Assembly: GCA_005406025.1 (NCBI GenBank)
Contig: BGZK01000014.1
Span: forward strand, 682,001-746,000
Reading direction: 5' to 3'
From: Eumeta japonica
Lineage: Eukaryota; Arthropoda; Insecta; Lepidoptera; Psychidae
Length of the DNA stretch: 64,000 nt
Shown: positions 12,280 through 24,050 of the stretch, piece after piece
How positions within the stretch are numbered: position 1 is the stretch's first letter
How the letters are laid out: each line of letters starts with the position of its first letter
Program-made: the position numbers and the translations under genes
The notes under the pieces: generated by a model
Told to the model about the DNA's origin: nothing
Database searches by the model: none
The model's input: the letters and a program-made list of their open reading frames with translations, nothing else

Positions 12280-14500
12280 AATACCAAAGAAATTATTTTT
12301 CCTATGTCAGTTTCTTTACGTCTCTTTTTTGATTTATCTTAGAAATACGTTGTTTTTTTCTAAAATATAAACTGAAAAAAGCTGTAAAGATATATTTGAG
12401 TCTATTTCATCGTATTCTTAAGTCATAAATACAAATTATGTGAACTTTTCATGAAATATATTGTAGGCTTAAAAAGGTAGGGCACTTAGGGTGCCGGGAT
12501 CTCGTAGGTGTTATCGTTGATTGACGCGCTTGGTAACTTTATTAATTATTTTTTATTTGGATTTTCACGTACTGCTTTCAATAGACTATACTCTCAGTAT
12601 TCAAAAGAGATAAATTACATTTCTTATCTTTAAATTACACGCAGCATCTCTGGCATCTTCATCGCTTTATTTATTTCTAGACACTTTTGTTTTCGCGAGC
12701 TGTCCAATATTTTTAAGCATTCGAATTTAGGAATTGTACTGACATTCTAGCATCCAACAAAGAGGTCGGATGTCTCTTATTTCACCTCGAGATACTACAA
12801 TATACACATATATAGTCTTGAGTGGCTATAGGATCCTCTCCGAGGATCACCAGGAGTCACAAGCTCAGAAATACATACGACAAATCGATAATATGACGCT
12901 CTGGCCCGTGACTCTCATCATACTGACTGTCACGAATGTAAACACGTGAGACTGTTATGCGAGTCACCCACCTACACTTCAGTGGCGTACAATAACGTAA
13001 ACTATCTGTGATGCATAGCTTGTTTTTTGTACGTTGAAAGTAAGCTGAATTTGTTCATTTGCCTCGGTTTTCAAGTAAAAATATTGTCAATTCAGAGGAA
13101 GCGCTAAATCTATTAAAATAATCAAAGTCCATTTTGAATTCTGTAAATGTAATATGTAGTGGAATTTTTGAATTCCGTGTAGCGGATGCCGCTGCAATCG
13201 GAAACTTTTCGTTTCTATTACGCCGTATATATGATTATACTGGACACTTGTTTGAGAGAAACCCGCCATGTACTACGTGTGAGGCTAAGTACATGTATAC
13301 ATCTGTCGTTATTAAAACAGTTCGTTTACATTTGAAAGAGTATTCGTATTGAAACTATACGATCCGAAGTTTACGAAGAGATTTTTTTTTAAATAGTCAT
13401 TCTTGATAGAAATAACTTGATCTACTACATACGTCATGTTAACTACTACCAGATTTTTAGAAACAAAGAAGGTACACGAGATTAAAACGTGGTATTTATC
13501 TAGAGTAACTAAAGAAATGCATGCCGGTGACCGGCTGGTTTACGCATTAACTTTCAATCTCGAATCTGGCAGTCCCCAATCCGTCTTTTGTCAATGTGGA
13601 GTATTTAAGGCAGGATCGCCAGCTTTTTTTGAAGATAAATACTTATTCCTGAAAGTTTTCAAGCGGCTTTGTGGGTGTGCTTCAGTAACAGTAAAAAAAA
13701 AACTCGACAGTCTAATTAGCAATGAAAATATAGTACTTTTCATATAATATTATTTTTCTATAAGACATAATACAAATGACAAAAATATAGTAATATACTA
13801 TATGTTATTGTACGGGTGTGTCACTTATTTAAGGTTCAATCCCCTCAATCTTAAATTTAAATGTTTATGGGAGAATAAGCCTCCATAGTGTAGTGATATA
13901 AACCTGTCAACCATAAAGCTTAATGTTGCATACACGAACCTTGTATTCAAAAATCATATATGTAACAGACTGTTCGATGCTTTGAAATCTTTTCCGCAAG
14001 GCCCTAAAGGAGGTCATGTGTCATCAAAAAGGATGTCCCTCCACTTTACAGAAGTAAGAGGTACCTTGAAATAGTCAGAAAATAAAAATAGATTAGAAAA
14101 CGAGATGGCAAGCCTCCTGCCTGACTGACGACGGTACAAACGACTAATAACCCGATAACTTATTGTTGTAACAGAAAAAAAATCACTCATTTGACATGAT
14201 AGATTTTTAGAAAAATATAAACGTCAATATATGAAGATCACCTGTATCTTATACGAAGAAACGTCCACATGTAAAACCATTTTTGTGTTATCACAAAATT
14301 GACATTAGATACATTTCCAATTTTCTCTGTATTACATCAATGAAGGTAATTTTTAGAATCGAAAAAACATAATATACACAACACTAAATGAGTTTCATTC
14401 GCATCTAAACGGTATCGTTATACGATTTTGTTTGTAGAAGAAATTCCTTAATTCACATGTAATCTTAAAACTAGTTACTTGACTGTCATCGAACTTGAAA
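12280..14500. other. Non-coding DNA with two unrecognised open frames
   Basis: A 103-codon plus-strand frame (13436-13747) is the longest here. It contains a few Cys residues but no pattern I recognise and no start or splice context that singles it out. A small palindrome gatcctctccgaggatc lies near 12833. I see no other structure. Confidence 0.35.
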
Positions 14501-14529
14501 TTGATCGCGTTATATGAAATTGCTTTCCA

Positions 14530-14830
14530 AAGCGTCCCCTCTAAAGTTTTCGACGGCGCGCCCGCCGTGTTTACGCCGGGCCCCGTAATGGCGCTCGCTT
14601 ATCGCCCGACGCCAGCACGACACGAGATTTGGTTCGAGATCGTTTTCATGCCGCGACATCGCATTTGACACCTTAACATTATATTTACATCGGAATACAA
14701 TAGTACATACGGAACGGCTACGTCACCGTAACTCGACCACTAAAAGCTCTTGGAGCGGCTGTCGACCGTCCGTGATATCGCGAACTATGCTACGAACGGC
14801 TGACGATCGTTCACCGTAATAGGCGCCATA
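14530..14830. other. GC-rich island, unrecognised
   Basis: About 300 bases of locally GC- and CpG-richer DNA (for example 'cgacggcgcgcccgccgtgt') in an AT-rich setting. Every frame is broken by stops. Possible regulatory element or promoter-proximal sequence; nothing here proves it. Confidence 0.3.
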
Positions 14831-15759
14831 CATTTACGTGTATTTCACTGCATGGCGGACGCATGCTGAAGATATTTTGCCATTGAAAAATGCCAAGTTA
14901 GAGATGGAATGCAGTTGCAGACGTTGTCTTGTATTATGCAGTTATAATCACTGTTTAAATAAAAACCAAAAGACAAAGAGGAAACCAAGTAGGTGTTCGA
15001 GTAGCTATTAAATGATATCGTATACCAGTAAACAATTTTTTTGAAAATAAAAGTATTTCTCGTACCATTTATTAAGGCTAAATGGAGCACACTGATTATT
15101 GAACAATTCATAATTAAAACTATATACACATTAGTAATACGTTATGGTTTTTCAAAGTGTTTTCAATTACATTTTGTATACTTTTTTATACTTTGAGCTA
15201 ATTTTTCAAAACGTATTATAATTGATCTCAGGTCATACTTTTCACATGCTGTTTTTAAGGCTGTCGCTTCTGGCTTTAGATATTTCAACTCTCTCATGAA
15301 ATCGTTGATAATTTTAAAACATAAAGATTGTATAGTACAAGACACAGATTGTGTGTGAGATAAGCCACGAGCTCCACTTTTTCGGGAGACACGAATAACT
15401 TAGTTTTACTTATGATATACGAAGAAGATAACGGAACGGCACGCATAGATTTGGATAGTTTGCTGTCGCCCTCCATTAACAATACTTCTGTTTTTTCTCT
15501 GAATCATAACAATAAATCCATATTTTATTTCCCTACCACAATTTTTAAAACGGAATTTAACAATTCAGTATTATACTTTGACAACATTTTGATTACCGGT
15601 CAATATGAGCTTTTGTTTCGGCGTGAATTCATGGGGATTCCAGATACATCAAAATTATTCAGGATCTTGCTTATCTATAACAATCGCTAACAGGATAAAT
15701 ACGATACGTCGGCTTTCGTCAATTATCCGTTTGAAAATAGCCACATTTTCCTCAACGAA

Positions 15760-16105
15760 CCAGATGAGATCAAATTCGAGACGTGTCAACTCAGCTACAG
15801 CAAGAAAATGAGTCGGCTCGACCGGTAGACTACTACATTCCCACACAATATAGACGTAAAGTAAAAGCCTCCGATATTTAATTTCGTCCAGTGAGTGAGA
15901 GTTCCGGTGGCTCACTCCTTTTCCATCACTTCCCTTGCCCCTCCATCAGGCCATTTCCCTTTCTCTAGATATTCTAGTTCTATCCAAGAGGTTAGCAACG
16001 CAGTAGTAACTTCTCTGAGGTTGCGAGTGTTCATGGGCGGTGGTGACCAAGTGCTTTTTGGTGGCTCAAACGCTCCTTTGCCTCCAGAACTGCTATAAAA
16101 AAATG
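15760..16105 (+). repeat. Dispersed lepidopteran repeat, copy 1 ('cggctcgaccggt' family)
   Basis: Contains 'agcaagaaaatgagtcggct', 'cgaccggtagactactacat', a 'tttcgtccagtgagtgagag' segment, and further on 'gggcggtggtgaccaagtgc' and 'gctcctttgcctccagaact' before gctataaaaaaat. The same order of blocks occurs at 44170-44430. I know the family from lepidopteran genomes, usually ending in 'accatcaggtgggccgtatg' and 'ctcgtttgccac'. The open frames on both strands here are by-products of the repeat. Confidence 0.55.
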
Positions 16106-16507
16106 TTGTCATTTTAAAATCATCGCCTTAAAATCTTTTCCCGTTAATACGGTTTTTACTGCGGACATCGAGCTTCGATTACCGATAAAAAAACGATTGA
16201 CAAGCGATTCACTGTCAAAAAATAAATAACATCTTCGTGTTAAAAAAAAAACAGCGTAGAAAATTCAAACAATTATCTACCGCCAGCCAGGAATAGAAAA
16301 CCTTTATACCTTTCTGCGCCCTATATTTATACCTTTCCGTAATTTTCAGATGTAACGAAAGGGACGTACTCTATAATTTGTTTAAAGAACCCGACGTTTA
16401 ACAAACTTCCGTATAATTATATGAACCGCTCGTCTATACTTTCACTGAATAACTCGGAACACTTCGCGTAATTCACACAGCGTCTTAGAAGTTATCGACT
16501 TGTGATG

Positions 16508-16590
16508 GAAATGGGTGCACACGGACGTCGCCTCACCGCCGCGGTATGGTTCATGGTTTTACGTGGTGGTCGGCGATATCACGCAACGCG
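16508..16590 (+). other. Possible short first coding exon
   Basis: ATG at about 16505 opens 28 codons with local GC bias, ending in acgcg|gtaagc, a good splice donor. The peptide has a short hydrophobic run (Ala-Val-Trp-Phe-Met-Val-Leu) but nothing I can name. It could be an exon of a gene on the plus strand, or chance. No acceptor exon was identified. Confidence 0.15.
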
Positions 16591-16796
16591 GTAAGCCATC
16601 TTTAAATAACTAATGGCTAATTCGAACTCCTTTAGCACGCATTTTATTCGCACTACCAAAGACAGAAAACTCTTTCTGGTCTGATTTGCTTGTCCCTCGA
16701 CCGGGGAAGGAAAAATGACGACGAACGACAGAACTGCGAGTAAAAGCTAGTGTTCCACATTAAAGACAAAAGAACGCTCGTATTATTTATTTAGCA

Positions 16797-16830
16797 ACAT
16801 ACACACACACATTCACACACAGACGCGTAA
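16797..16830 (+). repeat. CA microsatellite
   Basis: aacatacacacacacacatt followed by cacacacagacgcg: an imperfect (CA)n tract. Confidence 0.7.
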
Positions 16831-16839
16831 CAAGCAAAA

Positions 16840-18480
16840 CAAATAGTGACCTAAACAGCTGGCCAGTACTATGCAAATAGCCTAAGTCCACTTAAGATAA
16901 ACAAGGTCTTTGTTTCTCGTGTAAACAGATAAAAAGTTTATACGCGGCTCGAGACCCGCTCGGAGGTAAAACGCGTCGGGCGGATCATGCTATTAGTTTA
17001 TACGTCTGAGGTCAAAGCGAGGTCGAATAATATGAGGTCACAAGTCGAATTTGACTCTGTATATGTATCAAAAGCGGAAATACACTATTTGGCCGACCAT
17101 CTTCTGAAAATTGTTCTATAAGTAAGTTATTTTAAATACAAAATTCGATACGCAAAGATAACACATCAGAGATGCTAATTCCGTGATTATTTCAAACTTT
17201 AGATTTATTTTTTTTATATACCCGTATATGAAAAACGATAAACAATGTGTTTGTGAATATATTTTTAACCATCACAACTTTCATGGATGTTAAGTTCACG
17301 ACTTGTCTGAAGAAATTGAAAAAATCAAGGAAACGTAACGAATTAAAAAAAAAATCATCTGATTTTTAATTGTCCAAGTACCCGATAATTAACCGCATAC
17401 TAAATATGGGCGATATCACAAACAATAGTTTTTCTATTTTTAGCTTTCAATACATAAAAAATGGCGCCTATTTTAACATATTATTGATACGACACCGCGG
17501 AGCTTTGAGCGTTAAAGTTAACTCACGAGTGTCTGTCAATGAAGAAATGAAACAAAGACTCAGGATAAATAGGCGCGTGCATTTAATACAGGTAAATACG
17601 CTAGGCATATCCTTTAGTCTCAATTCATTCGCAAGTCACAACTCATAAGAAATCGTGCTTTTAAATCATTATTTTTATTTTAACTTCACTTGGATCACGC
17701 CATCTATTAGTGTAATTAGGAACTCACTTGCACAACGAACAAATTCGACAATTCACCGCAAGCGGCGCAGACAGACTGCGCTAGCGTCACTGAAGCCAAA
17801 AGTACGAGTCGATGCTTAGCTTCGATACTAATGGTCCTCGTGTCGTCAGCATGTAGACAAAACAAAAGTGTTATGTGTGCGTCAAAATGTATAAGCGTGT
17901 TTAGCTTTGGGAAGCAGAGCCTCTATCACGTCCGTATCCTAATCACAATGACTTTCTCCAACATTGCGTTATAAATTTTTCTTGGCTGTCTTTAAGTAAT
18001 TATTTAGGAAATCTATTGTGAAAAAAAACTGTAAAACTGTTGATCCTGTAGGCCATCCCTGAAACTTTCCGTCATGATTTTTATAGATGTGTTTTTGAGG
18101 TTCTTTAGTTATAAATATTGTCTATGAATTCTGGAGCTCAGAAATTTAAAACTCGATTGATCCCTCAGGTTATGCCTGAAACTGCTTACTATTTTCAAGC
18201 TCAAAGTAATAAAAATACAAGAATAATAAATCATTTAGCTCATCATGCTCAAAATATCTGTTTTACTGTATTTTAAAGCTATCCGAGTTCAAAAATACAA
18301 TTTTAATACGTTTCGAGCTTTTACAACGCAAAATCTATTTGTATTAAAAACAAGCTTTTTTTTTTAAATCTTTCAACTATAATGTACTTAGAACATGTTT
18401 GATTTTGATCTGCTTAATATCATCCGACGCAATTTTTTTAAACAAAAAAGTGACCGAGCACCAATCTATTGAGGAGTTCA
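16840..18480. other. AT-rich non-coding DNA
   Basis: No gene supported. A 'cgcagacagactgcgctagc' segment near 17767 resembles 'agacagactgcgagcgctag' near 28329, so the two may be fragments of one short repeat. Confidence 0.35.
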
Positions 18481-18499
18481 CGTTGCTTAGAAAAAAAAA

Positions 18500-19650
18500 A
18501 ATTTGTCGATTTTTCCGTCAACGATATCTCTCGAACGAACCCATCGATTTTGATCCAATTTTCAACAATCCATGTTTTTAAATAAAAGAGGTAAATTTTA
18601 AAATTTATCAGTAGAGTAGTTTAAAAATATTCTAAAAGAACACTCTCGGAAATAAGTTTTAACAAACACACATACATTTAAACAGAAATACATATGGACG
18701 CACCGACATTATTCGTGAAATGGTTAAAATTTATAAAGGTTTTTACAATTTTTGTTGCGGGAAGTTAGAAACGCATTTCTTTAAATATTTCCACTGCCTA
18801 TGTCTTTCGAACAGGCAATTTAATTTTGATCTGTTTTCTAAGGACTTAAGATGACAGAGTACCAAACATCATAGTCAATTTTACCTTTTATTTTAAATAA
18901 ATCCTTTTTCTTAATATTTCGTTATCTCTCGAATGAACCACCCGATTTGATGCAGTTTATAACGATCGACCTTGTTTATTAAGAAAAGGAACTAATAAAA
19001 TTTTGAAATGTATAGCTATCGTGGTTTAAAATATATAATATTATAAAAAAAAATTTACAAAATTTTTCTCCAACAATATCCCTTGAACAAATCAATTGAT
19101 TTCGATAAACTTAACAGTGATAGACATTGTTTTTAAGGAAAATAACTGGGGAGATTTTAAAAGTTATTGGTAAAGTAGTTTAAAAAACATTGTAATTAAT
19201 CACTTTTTAAGAAATATTTCTCCAACGATATCTTTTGCAAAAATCAACCGATTTTGATGTATTTGGCAACGATCGCAATTGGATAGATTTTGGAATTTAT
19301 CGGTAGAGCAGTTTACAAAATATTCACTACATAAAAAATTTTTCTTCAGACATATCTCATGAACAATTAGCATTTAGCATTTATACATTTAGCAAAGATC
19401 AACGTTATTTTTTAAGGAGAATAATTGGATAAATTTTAAAATTTGTAGGCAGAGCAATTTGTAATATATTGTAATACATTTATAAAAATTTTTCTTTAAC
19501 TATTTAGCTCTTGAACAAATCTGCCGTTTTTCATGTAGCTTACGGTAATTTATGTACCTATTTGAGAAAAAAAAAATTATTAGATTTTGGTATCAAACGG
19601 TAAAATAATTTAAAAGTTGTTTTAAAAATAATTTTACTGAAACTTAATTT
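18500..19650 (+). repeat. Degenerate tandem array, units of about 124-154 bp
   Basis: A motif like 'tatctctcgaacaaatcaac' plus cgattttgat recurs at about 18525, 18799, 18923, 19077, 19229, 19353 and 19505. Between occurrences lies a common order: 'caacgatcgaccttg', 'tttttaaggaaaataattgg', 'attttaaaatttat', 'ggtagagtagtttaaaa'. The first interval (274 bases) equals two units, so one motif has probably decayed. Units differ widely, so the array is old. It does not code. Confidence 0.6.
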
Positions 19651-19784
19651 TGGAGTTTCTTCAAAATCTACAGGGCGAAATTAGTTTAAGTTTGTAGAAA
19701 GTTTGAGTAGACTTTTTTTGAATGCTGCAAGCTGCGTTTCGATTGGTTAAACTGTTGAAAAGTTCTGTAACGTAGTAGTAAGAG

Positions 19785-19942
19785 GAGTTTACATACACAA
19801 AAACACAAACACACACATGCACATGCACACGACTACCTACATGCAAGCGCATGCGCACGCGAAAATGCACACGCGTACATACAGCACGCGCCCATACGTG
19901 CACACATACACGCAAACACGCGCGCACGTACACACACAAAGA
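19785..19942. repeat. Alternating purine-pyrimidine (CA/CG) tract
   Basis: About 158 bases of cacacacatgcacatgcaca-like sequence mixed with gcgcatgcgcacgcg and cgcgcgcacgtacacacac. Long alternating purine-pyrimidine runs can adopt Z-DNA. A 94-codon minus-strand frame here is an artefact of the simple repeat (Val/Cys/Arg-rich). Confidence 0.75.
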
Positions 19943-20225
19943 CATTGCTTGGGGAAATGATCGAAATAGATTCCTAGGACCCTAAAAACACCAGATCCGG
20001 TGAAAACTCGAGTTTAGAAATTTGGGTGAAAACAGTAAGTTTTGAATTTCATTAAAATTTTTAATTTTCATAACGGAGAATTCAAAAAAGAAAAATGCAT
20101 CTGTGCAGGCGAAGCGTGTTTAAATAAATCACAATCTGCCGCTTTTTCTTCGTTATCTTTTGAGGAAACGATTAAATTAATTGCGAACGGAAGGCAACGT
20201 GAATTTAATTTTTTTTCTAAGTATA

Positions 20226-20290
20226 CGTTCCACGTCCTTCTTTTAACAGTTGTTAGGGCTGAAAACCCGTTAAAAGGAGGACGTGGAACG
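20226..20290. other. Strong 22-bp-arm hairpin
   Basis: The left arm at 20226-20247 (cgttccacgtccttctttta plus ac) and the right arm at 20269-20290 (gttaaaaggaggacgtggaa plus cg) are reverse complements with one mismatch, around a 21-base loop. Total length 65 bases, about the size of a pre-microRNA. The sequence outside the arms does not extend the stem. It could be an RNA hairpin, a decayed foldback element or a cruciform site. Confidence 0.65.
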
Positions 20291-20299
20291 CAAAACTAA

Positions 20300-21900
20300 T
20301 TTTAAAAGTACCTTTTTGTTTTTTTAATTAATTTTAAAGGAGATGGTAGAAGAGGCCCTTAGTAACAATTTTTTTGATTGATTAAGTTCCGCATTAATAA
20401 ATCGCACTTAACTCTGAGAAAGACTATGAGCTCGCATATGACGGGTTATCCTAAAGTTCACTCTCAATCACCTGTAACGAGTAATAGACAGTTGATATGT
20501 CTTATATGTAATAGTGAACTGAAGTACGAAATATTAATTAGGACAGCACCTCCAGTGCTAACTCAAACGCGCTCTCGAAGTTGAGTACAATTTATCAATA
20601 CAGGCTTAAGATGTTTTATTTAATTTGAAAATTAGTGCCAGCATAACATTCTGCTCCACCTGCAACCAGCCTCGATCGTACTTAGCACGGACGTGAGCTG
20701 TGCTGTATTTTATCTATCAGCAATTATAGAAAACCAACACTAATCTCAATGCTATGAGAAGAAACGTGAAGTAAAACTGATTTATATAAAAATTATCACA
20801 GCTTATAAATAGTTCATAGAACATATCACATTTAAAAAATATAATTTCTTGTCAAAAATTTAATCCTAAAAATAAATCTCATTATTTGTTGTAATCGATA
20901 TATGTGACAAATTTTAGAAAAAATAAAACAAAAACAAATTGTAAGAAAATACTTATTTATTCATTTTTAAACAGTAGGTACATATTTTTTGCTATTGTTT
21001 AAGTATATATGTTACAAGACATCGGCGATATTAATGAATTGTAGAAACTAACAACATTCTGTCATGTGTTTAGTTTGTTCTCTGGTTTCTTATACTTTTG
21101 GTATATGTACACTTGGTCTTCAACATCAACACCAACCAACAATACCACAACTATCTCAGTCACTGATACAACTACGTCAGACTTATAGCAAGTAATACAA
21201 ATAGGTACTAAATGAATAAACAAAGATATCACGAACGAAATAATCCGATTTTAACTCGAGCGGCACACGAACAACTATGTATGGAACTATTGACTAGCGA
21301 TATGTGCTAGATTTGCTCAGTCGGCTTCGCCTCCTGCCCCCGCGCCGCCCTTTAAGGTGAGGTAGTAAGGCTTATTTCAATTAATAGATTGATTATTTAT
21401 CTCAACTAATATGAAAATCGTTTTAAACAATTACTTCCAGTAGAATTTAACAGTTAATTTATAATTAATTCAACAATATTAAGAATTAAAGGTGACAATT
21501 TTATTTTTATTGTTTTAAAAATGATAAGTATTAGTGTAGTTGATGTAATTATCAGGTATTAAATAAATGAAATACAACTTTGTTAATTTCACAATCAAAA
21601 TAATTAAAACTACTAATTTGCGTAATTATTCCAATTAATTTATTCTTAATTGTCTTAATCTATATATGTGTATAAGTTAACTAAATAAAACTATTATAAA
21701 TTATGCAAGAAAGCAAGTAATGATAGAAACAATGTATATACTTGTTATAATGAATATAGTACCTACATTGTTAGTTCAATCACAAATGAACTAGTTGTTA
21801 TAACAAATCAGTTTTCGTTGATATTTATAATTTTACAGTTGTTTTGATTAATTTAACATCAAATAAGAGGAAATCTTTATTAGTTATAATAGCTTTCATA
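20300..21900. other. AT-rich non-coding DNA
   Basis: No gene supported. A short C-rich run 'ctcctgcccccgcgccgccc' lies near 21331. Confidence 0.45.
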
Positions 21901-22376
21901 TTTAGAGTGTAGATGCAAAGTAGGTGTAGGTGCAAAGCACTGCATTTTCAACATGTCCTTTGGACTCCGATATTTTTCCATGAAAAAAAATTACGATGGA
22001 TCTGAATAAATATCAGTATTACAGTGCAAGGTTCGGATTAAATTCTAGATGCGGTAGAAATCATATAGTACAATACCATCAAGTTTTTCCATCTTATGAG
22101 GCGAGTAATTTTCGCAATATATGGTATAGCACTGTCGTGTTGTAATAGTACCCGTTTTCGTTTCACCATAGCTGAATATTTCTGCTACAAAACCTCATAC
22201 AACCGTGTCAACTATTTATAATTCGACCGTATGGAGTTATTGCGAAGCGCACTAAACCTCCATAATTTCACCAGACCCAAAACAAGACTTTCGGTTCGAA
22301 TAGTCCGCTCTTCACAACAGATTCGTGTAATTGTCCTTTGTCTAACCACTGATTTTCTGTTTAGATTGCATATATA

Positions 22377-22980
22377 AATTCATTTTGACGTGACAACGTC
22401 TTATAAATTGGTTTGCCGGGTGACACTTCAAGAAACTGCGTTACGCTCCGCTCACGTTATGCGCTCACAATGAGAGCGAGTGAGAGGCACGCGTCCCTTC
22501 CACTCGGCATGGTTAGCCCGCCTAAGAGCGAGAGAGACAGACATAAAAGTGAAAGGCACGCGTCCCTTCCACTCGAGCACAGTTAGCCCGCCTAAGAGCA
22601 GAGAGACAGAGCGAGAGAGAGGAGAGATAGGCATACACACCGGTTTATGTCTTGCGCTTCTATTTCGCTTAGGCGCCTGCATACAAGTTTACGTTGCCAG
22701 TTAATTGTAAAACGATTGTGTAGTGATAATGTGAAGGTAGTTATATTTGTATATAAATACGTATGTATGTGTAAAGGTAAAATAAAATTTTGTTAATATG
22801 AAATTCAGTGCGAGATTCTTTGTATAAATAAATGTTTTAAATTGTTACTATTATTTCATCCTTCTTCCTACTATACGAATGAATATTCACATTAAAATGA
22901 TTTTACCACTCAAAGTCGTTGTCACGTAAAAACTTTCGCCCGTATATCGACTTTACAGGCAACCAATTTTTTTATCACAA
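22377..22980 (+). mobile_element. Repeat inserted into the mariner remnant
   Basis: The segment sits exactly between the codons for the first catalytic motif and the following 'WIYYA'-like part of the split transposase, so it arrived later. Its ends share gacgtgacaacg (left, about 22387) and, on the opposite strand, acgtgacaacg (right, about 22935). Also shared are aattggtttgccggg and, on the opposite strand, aattggttgcctg. I know this arrangement from lepidopteran genomes. It contains a tandem duplication listed separately and no protein-coding frame of its own. Confidence 0.55.
22480..22617 (+). repeat. Two-copy tandem repeat of 69 bp
   Basis: gtgagaggcacgcgtccctt (22480) and gtgaaaggcacgcgtccctt (22549) begin two successive copies. 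Both continue ccactcg...agttagcccgcctaagag and gagagacag. Open frames on both strands across this block are repeat artefacts. Confidence 0.75.
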
Positions 22981-23917
22981 GTGTTTGATAAATGAACATC
23001 TTTTGATAGGACAAGGAGCTGTTTGCACTGTTCTATTCGTCGTTTCGCTTTAATTTTCTTCAATTCTTGAGGTACTCATCAAAAACTTTTATGGGCTTCA
23101 CCCAATGATTTAAATTGACGATCTATGGCTGCTTTAGAAAATCCAAGGGAGTTCGCTTATCGGCAAAGGCTGGTACTAAATTGGTACCTCTTTTGTAGTC
23201 TTAATATCCCTTACAGGTGGACAACCAGCGCGTGAATGATCTACCAGCGTCAAATCTTCACTATTTAAACGGTTAAACCACTGTGCTGTGCTCTTCGTTC
23301 ATTGGCTGTATCCTCTCCTCTAATTTCACATGTTGTCCTTGTTGTTGCAGCTGCTTCAAACTTTGGTTTGTAGTAATATCTTAACAATGAAATACCCTTA
23401 GGACAAAAAAAATCTCATAATAAATAATAACATAAGTATTAAAACCAGGAAACCGAAATGGATCACGGTTATAAACAGAGCTAGCCCATTGAAATTATAA
23501 TGGGGAATGGAAATGAGGGTAACAGATAATAAAGAACCTAATATATAAATTAAATATGTGAAATCGACATAACGAATTTGTGCATAAATATAATTTTTTT
23601 GTTAAAGAATATTCTTTTACTACATAATAATTAACAATTGCATGCTTCTCCCTTTGCGTAAAATATTTTTAGAATTAATGTTTGTACTCAATAAGTTGGT
23701 GGCTTAATAGATGGATTGCTTTTCCAGTATACTGTCTAGTTTTATTCGATTCACTCTCGACCTCACTGTGGTTAATAATTAACAACATGACCGCTTTTAT
23801 TGTTACATGAATACTCAAATAATCAGGAAAGAAATGGAAGTAAGGTGTAAAGCAAAAGATGTCGTTGAAAATCAGTACGCAAAAAGTAGCTAAAGAAATT
23901 ATAAAGGTGAACTCACG

Positions 23918-24050
23918 ACGGGTTGCACCAAAAGTAAAAGGTAATTTGTGAATATAATCCCTAAGATTTGAGAGATTGTCCATACATTATTCCTCAAATT
24001 TTAGGGATTATATTTATGAATTACCTTTTTACCTTTGGTACAACCCGCCG
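23918..24050. mobile_element. Inverted repeat with ~57-60 bp arms
   Basis: The left arm (23918-23974, from gacgggttgcaccaaaagta) and the right arm (23991-24050, reverse complement from cggcgggttgtaccaaaggt) match with scattered differences. They share the internal ggtaattxxtxaatataatc and ccctaaxatttgag. The loop is only about 16 bases. This is either a foldback element or two copies of one repeat joined head to head. The open frames on both strands here derive from it. Confidence 0.65.

Larger units (their letters stand above)
21900..23390 (-). pseudogene. Dead mariner-like transposase, split by a later insertion
   Basis: On the minus strand the N-terminal part (about 23390-22985) reads like YYYK...AAATTRT.CEI.GE.TANER.AQ, the helix-turn-helix end of one mariner lineage. 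It is followed by 'GFSKAAIDRQFKSLGEAHKS', 'KAKRRIEQCKQLLVLSKDVH' and a 'TCDK' remnant of the first catalytic Asp motif. The reading resumes at about 22376 with 'NQWLDKGQLHESVVKSGLFE', 'PKVLFWVW', 'NYGGLVRFAITPYGRIINS' and, further on, a decayed 'HLEFNPNLAL' and 'YLFRS' where the family has SPDLAPSDYHLFRS. The catalytic Asp positions of the second half are lost, and stops and frameshifts are frequent. Terminal repeats were not located. Confidence 0.7.

Noticed and set aside
19661..19945. A 94-codon minus-strand frame rich in Val, Cys and Arg.
   Set aside because: It is the translation of the CA/CG simple repeat.
21358..21370. tgaggtagtaagg resembles the start of the let-7 microRNA.
   Set aside because: The mature sequence diverges after about ten bases and the flanking DNA does not form the needed hairpin.
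22452..22704. Open frames on both strands with repeated peptide segments.
   Set aside because: They follow the 69-bp tandem duplication of a non-coding repeat.
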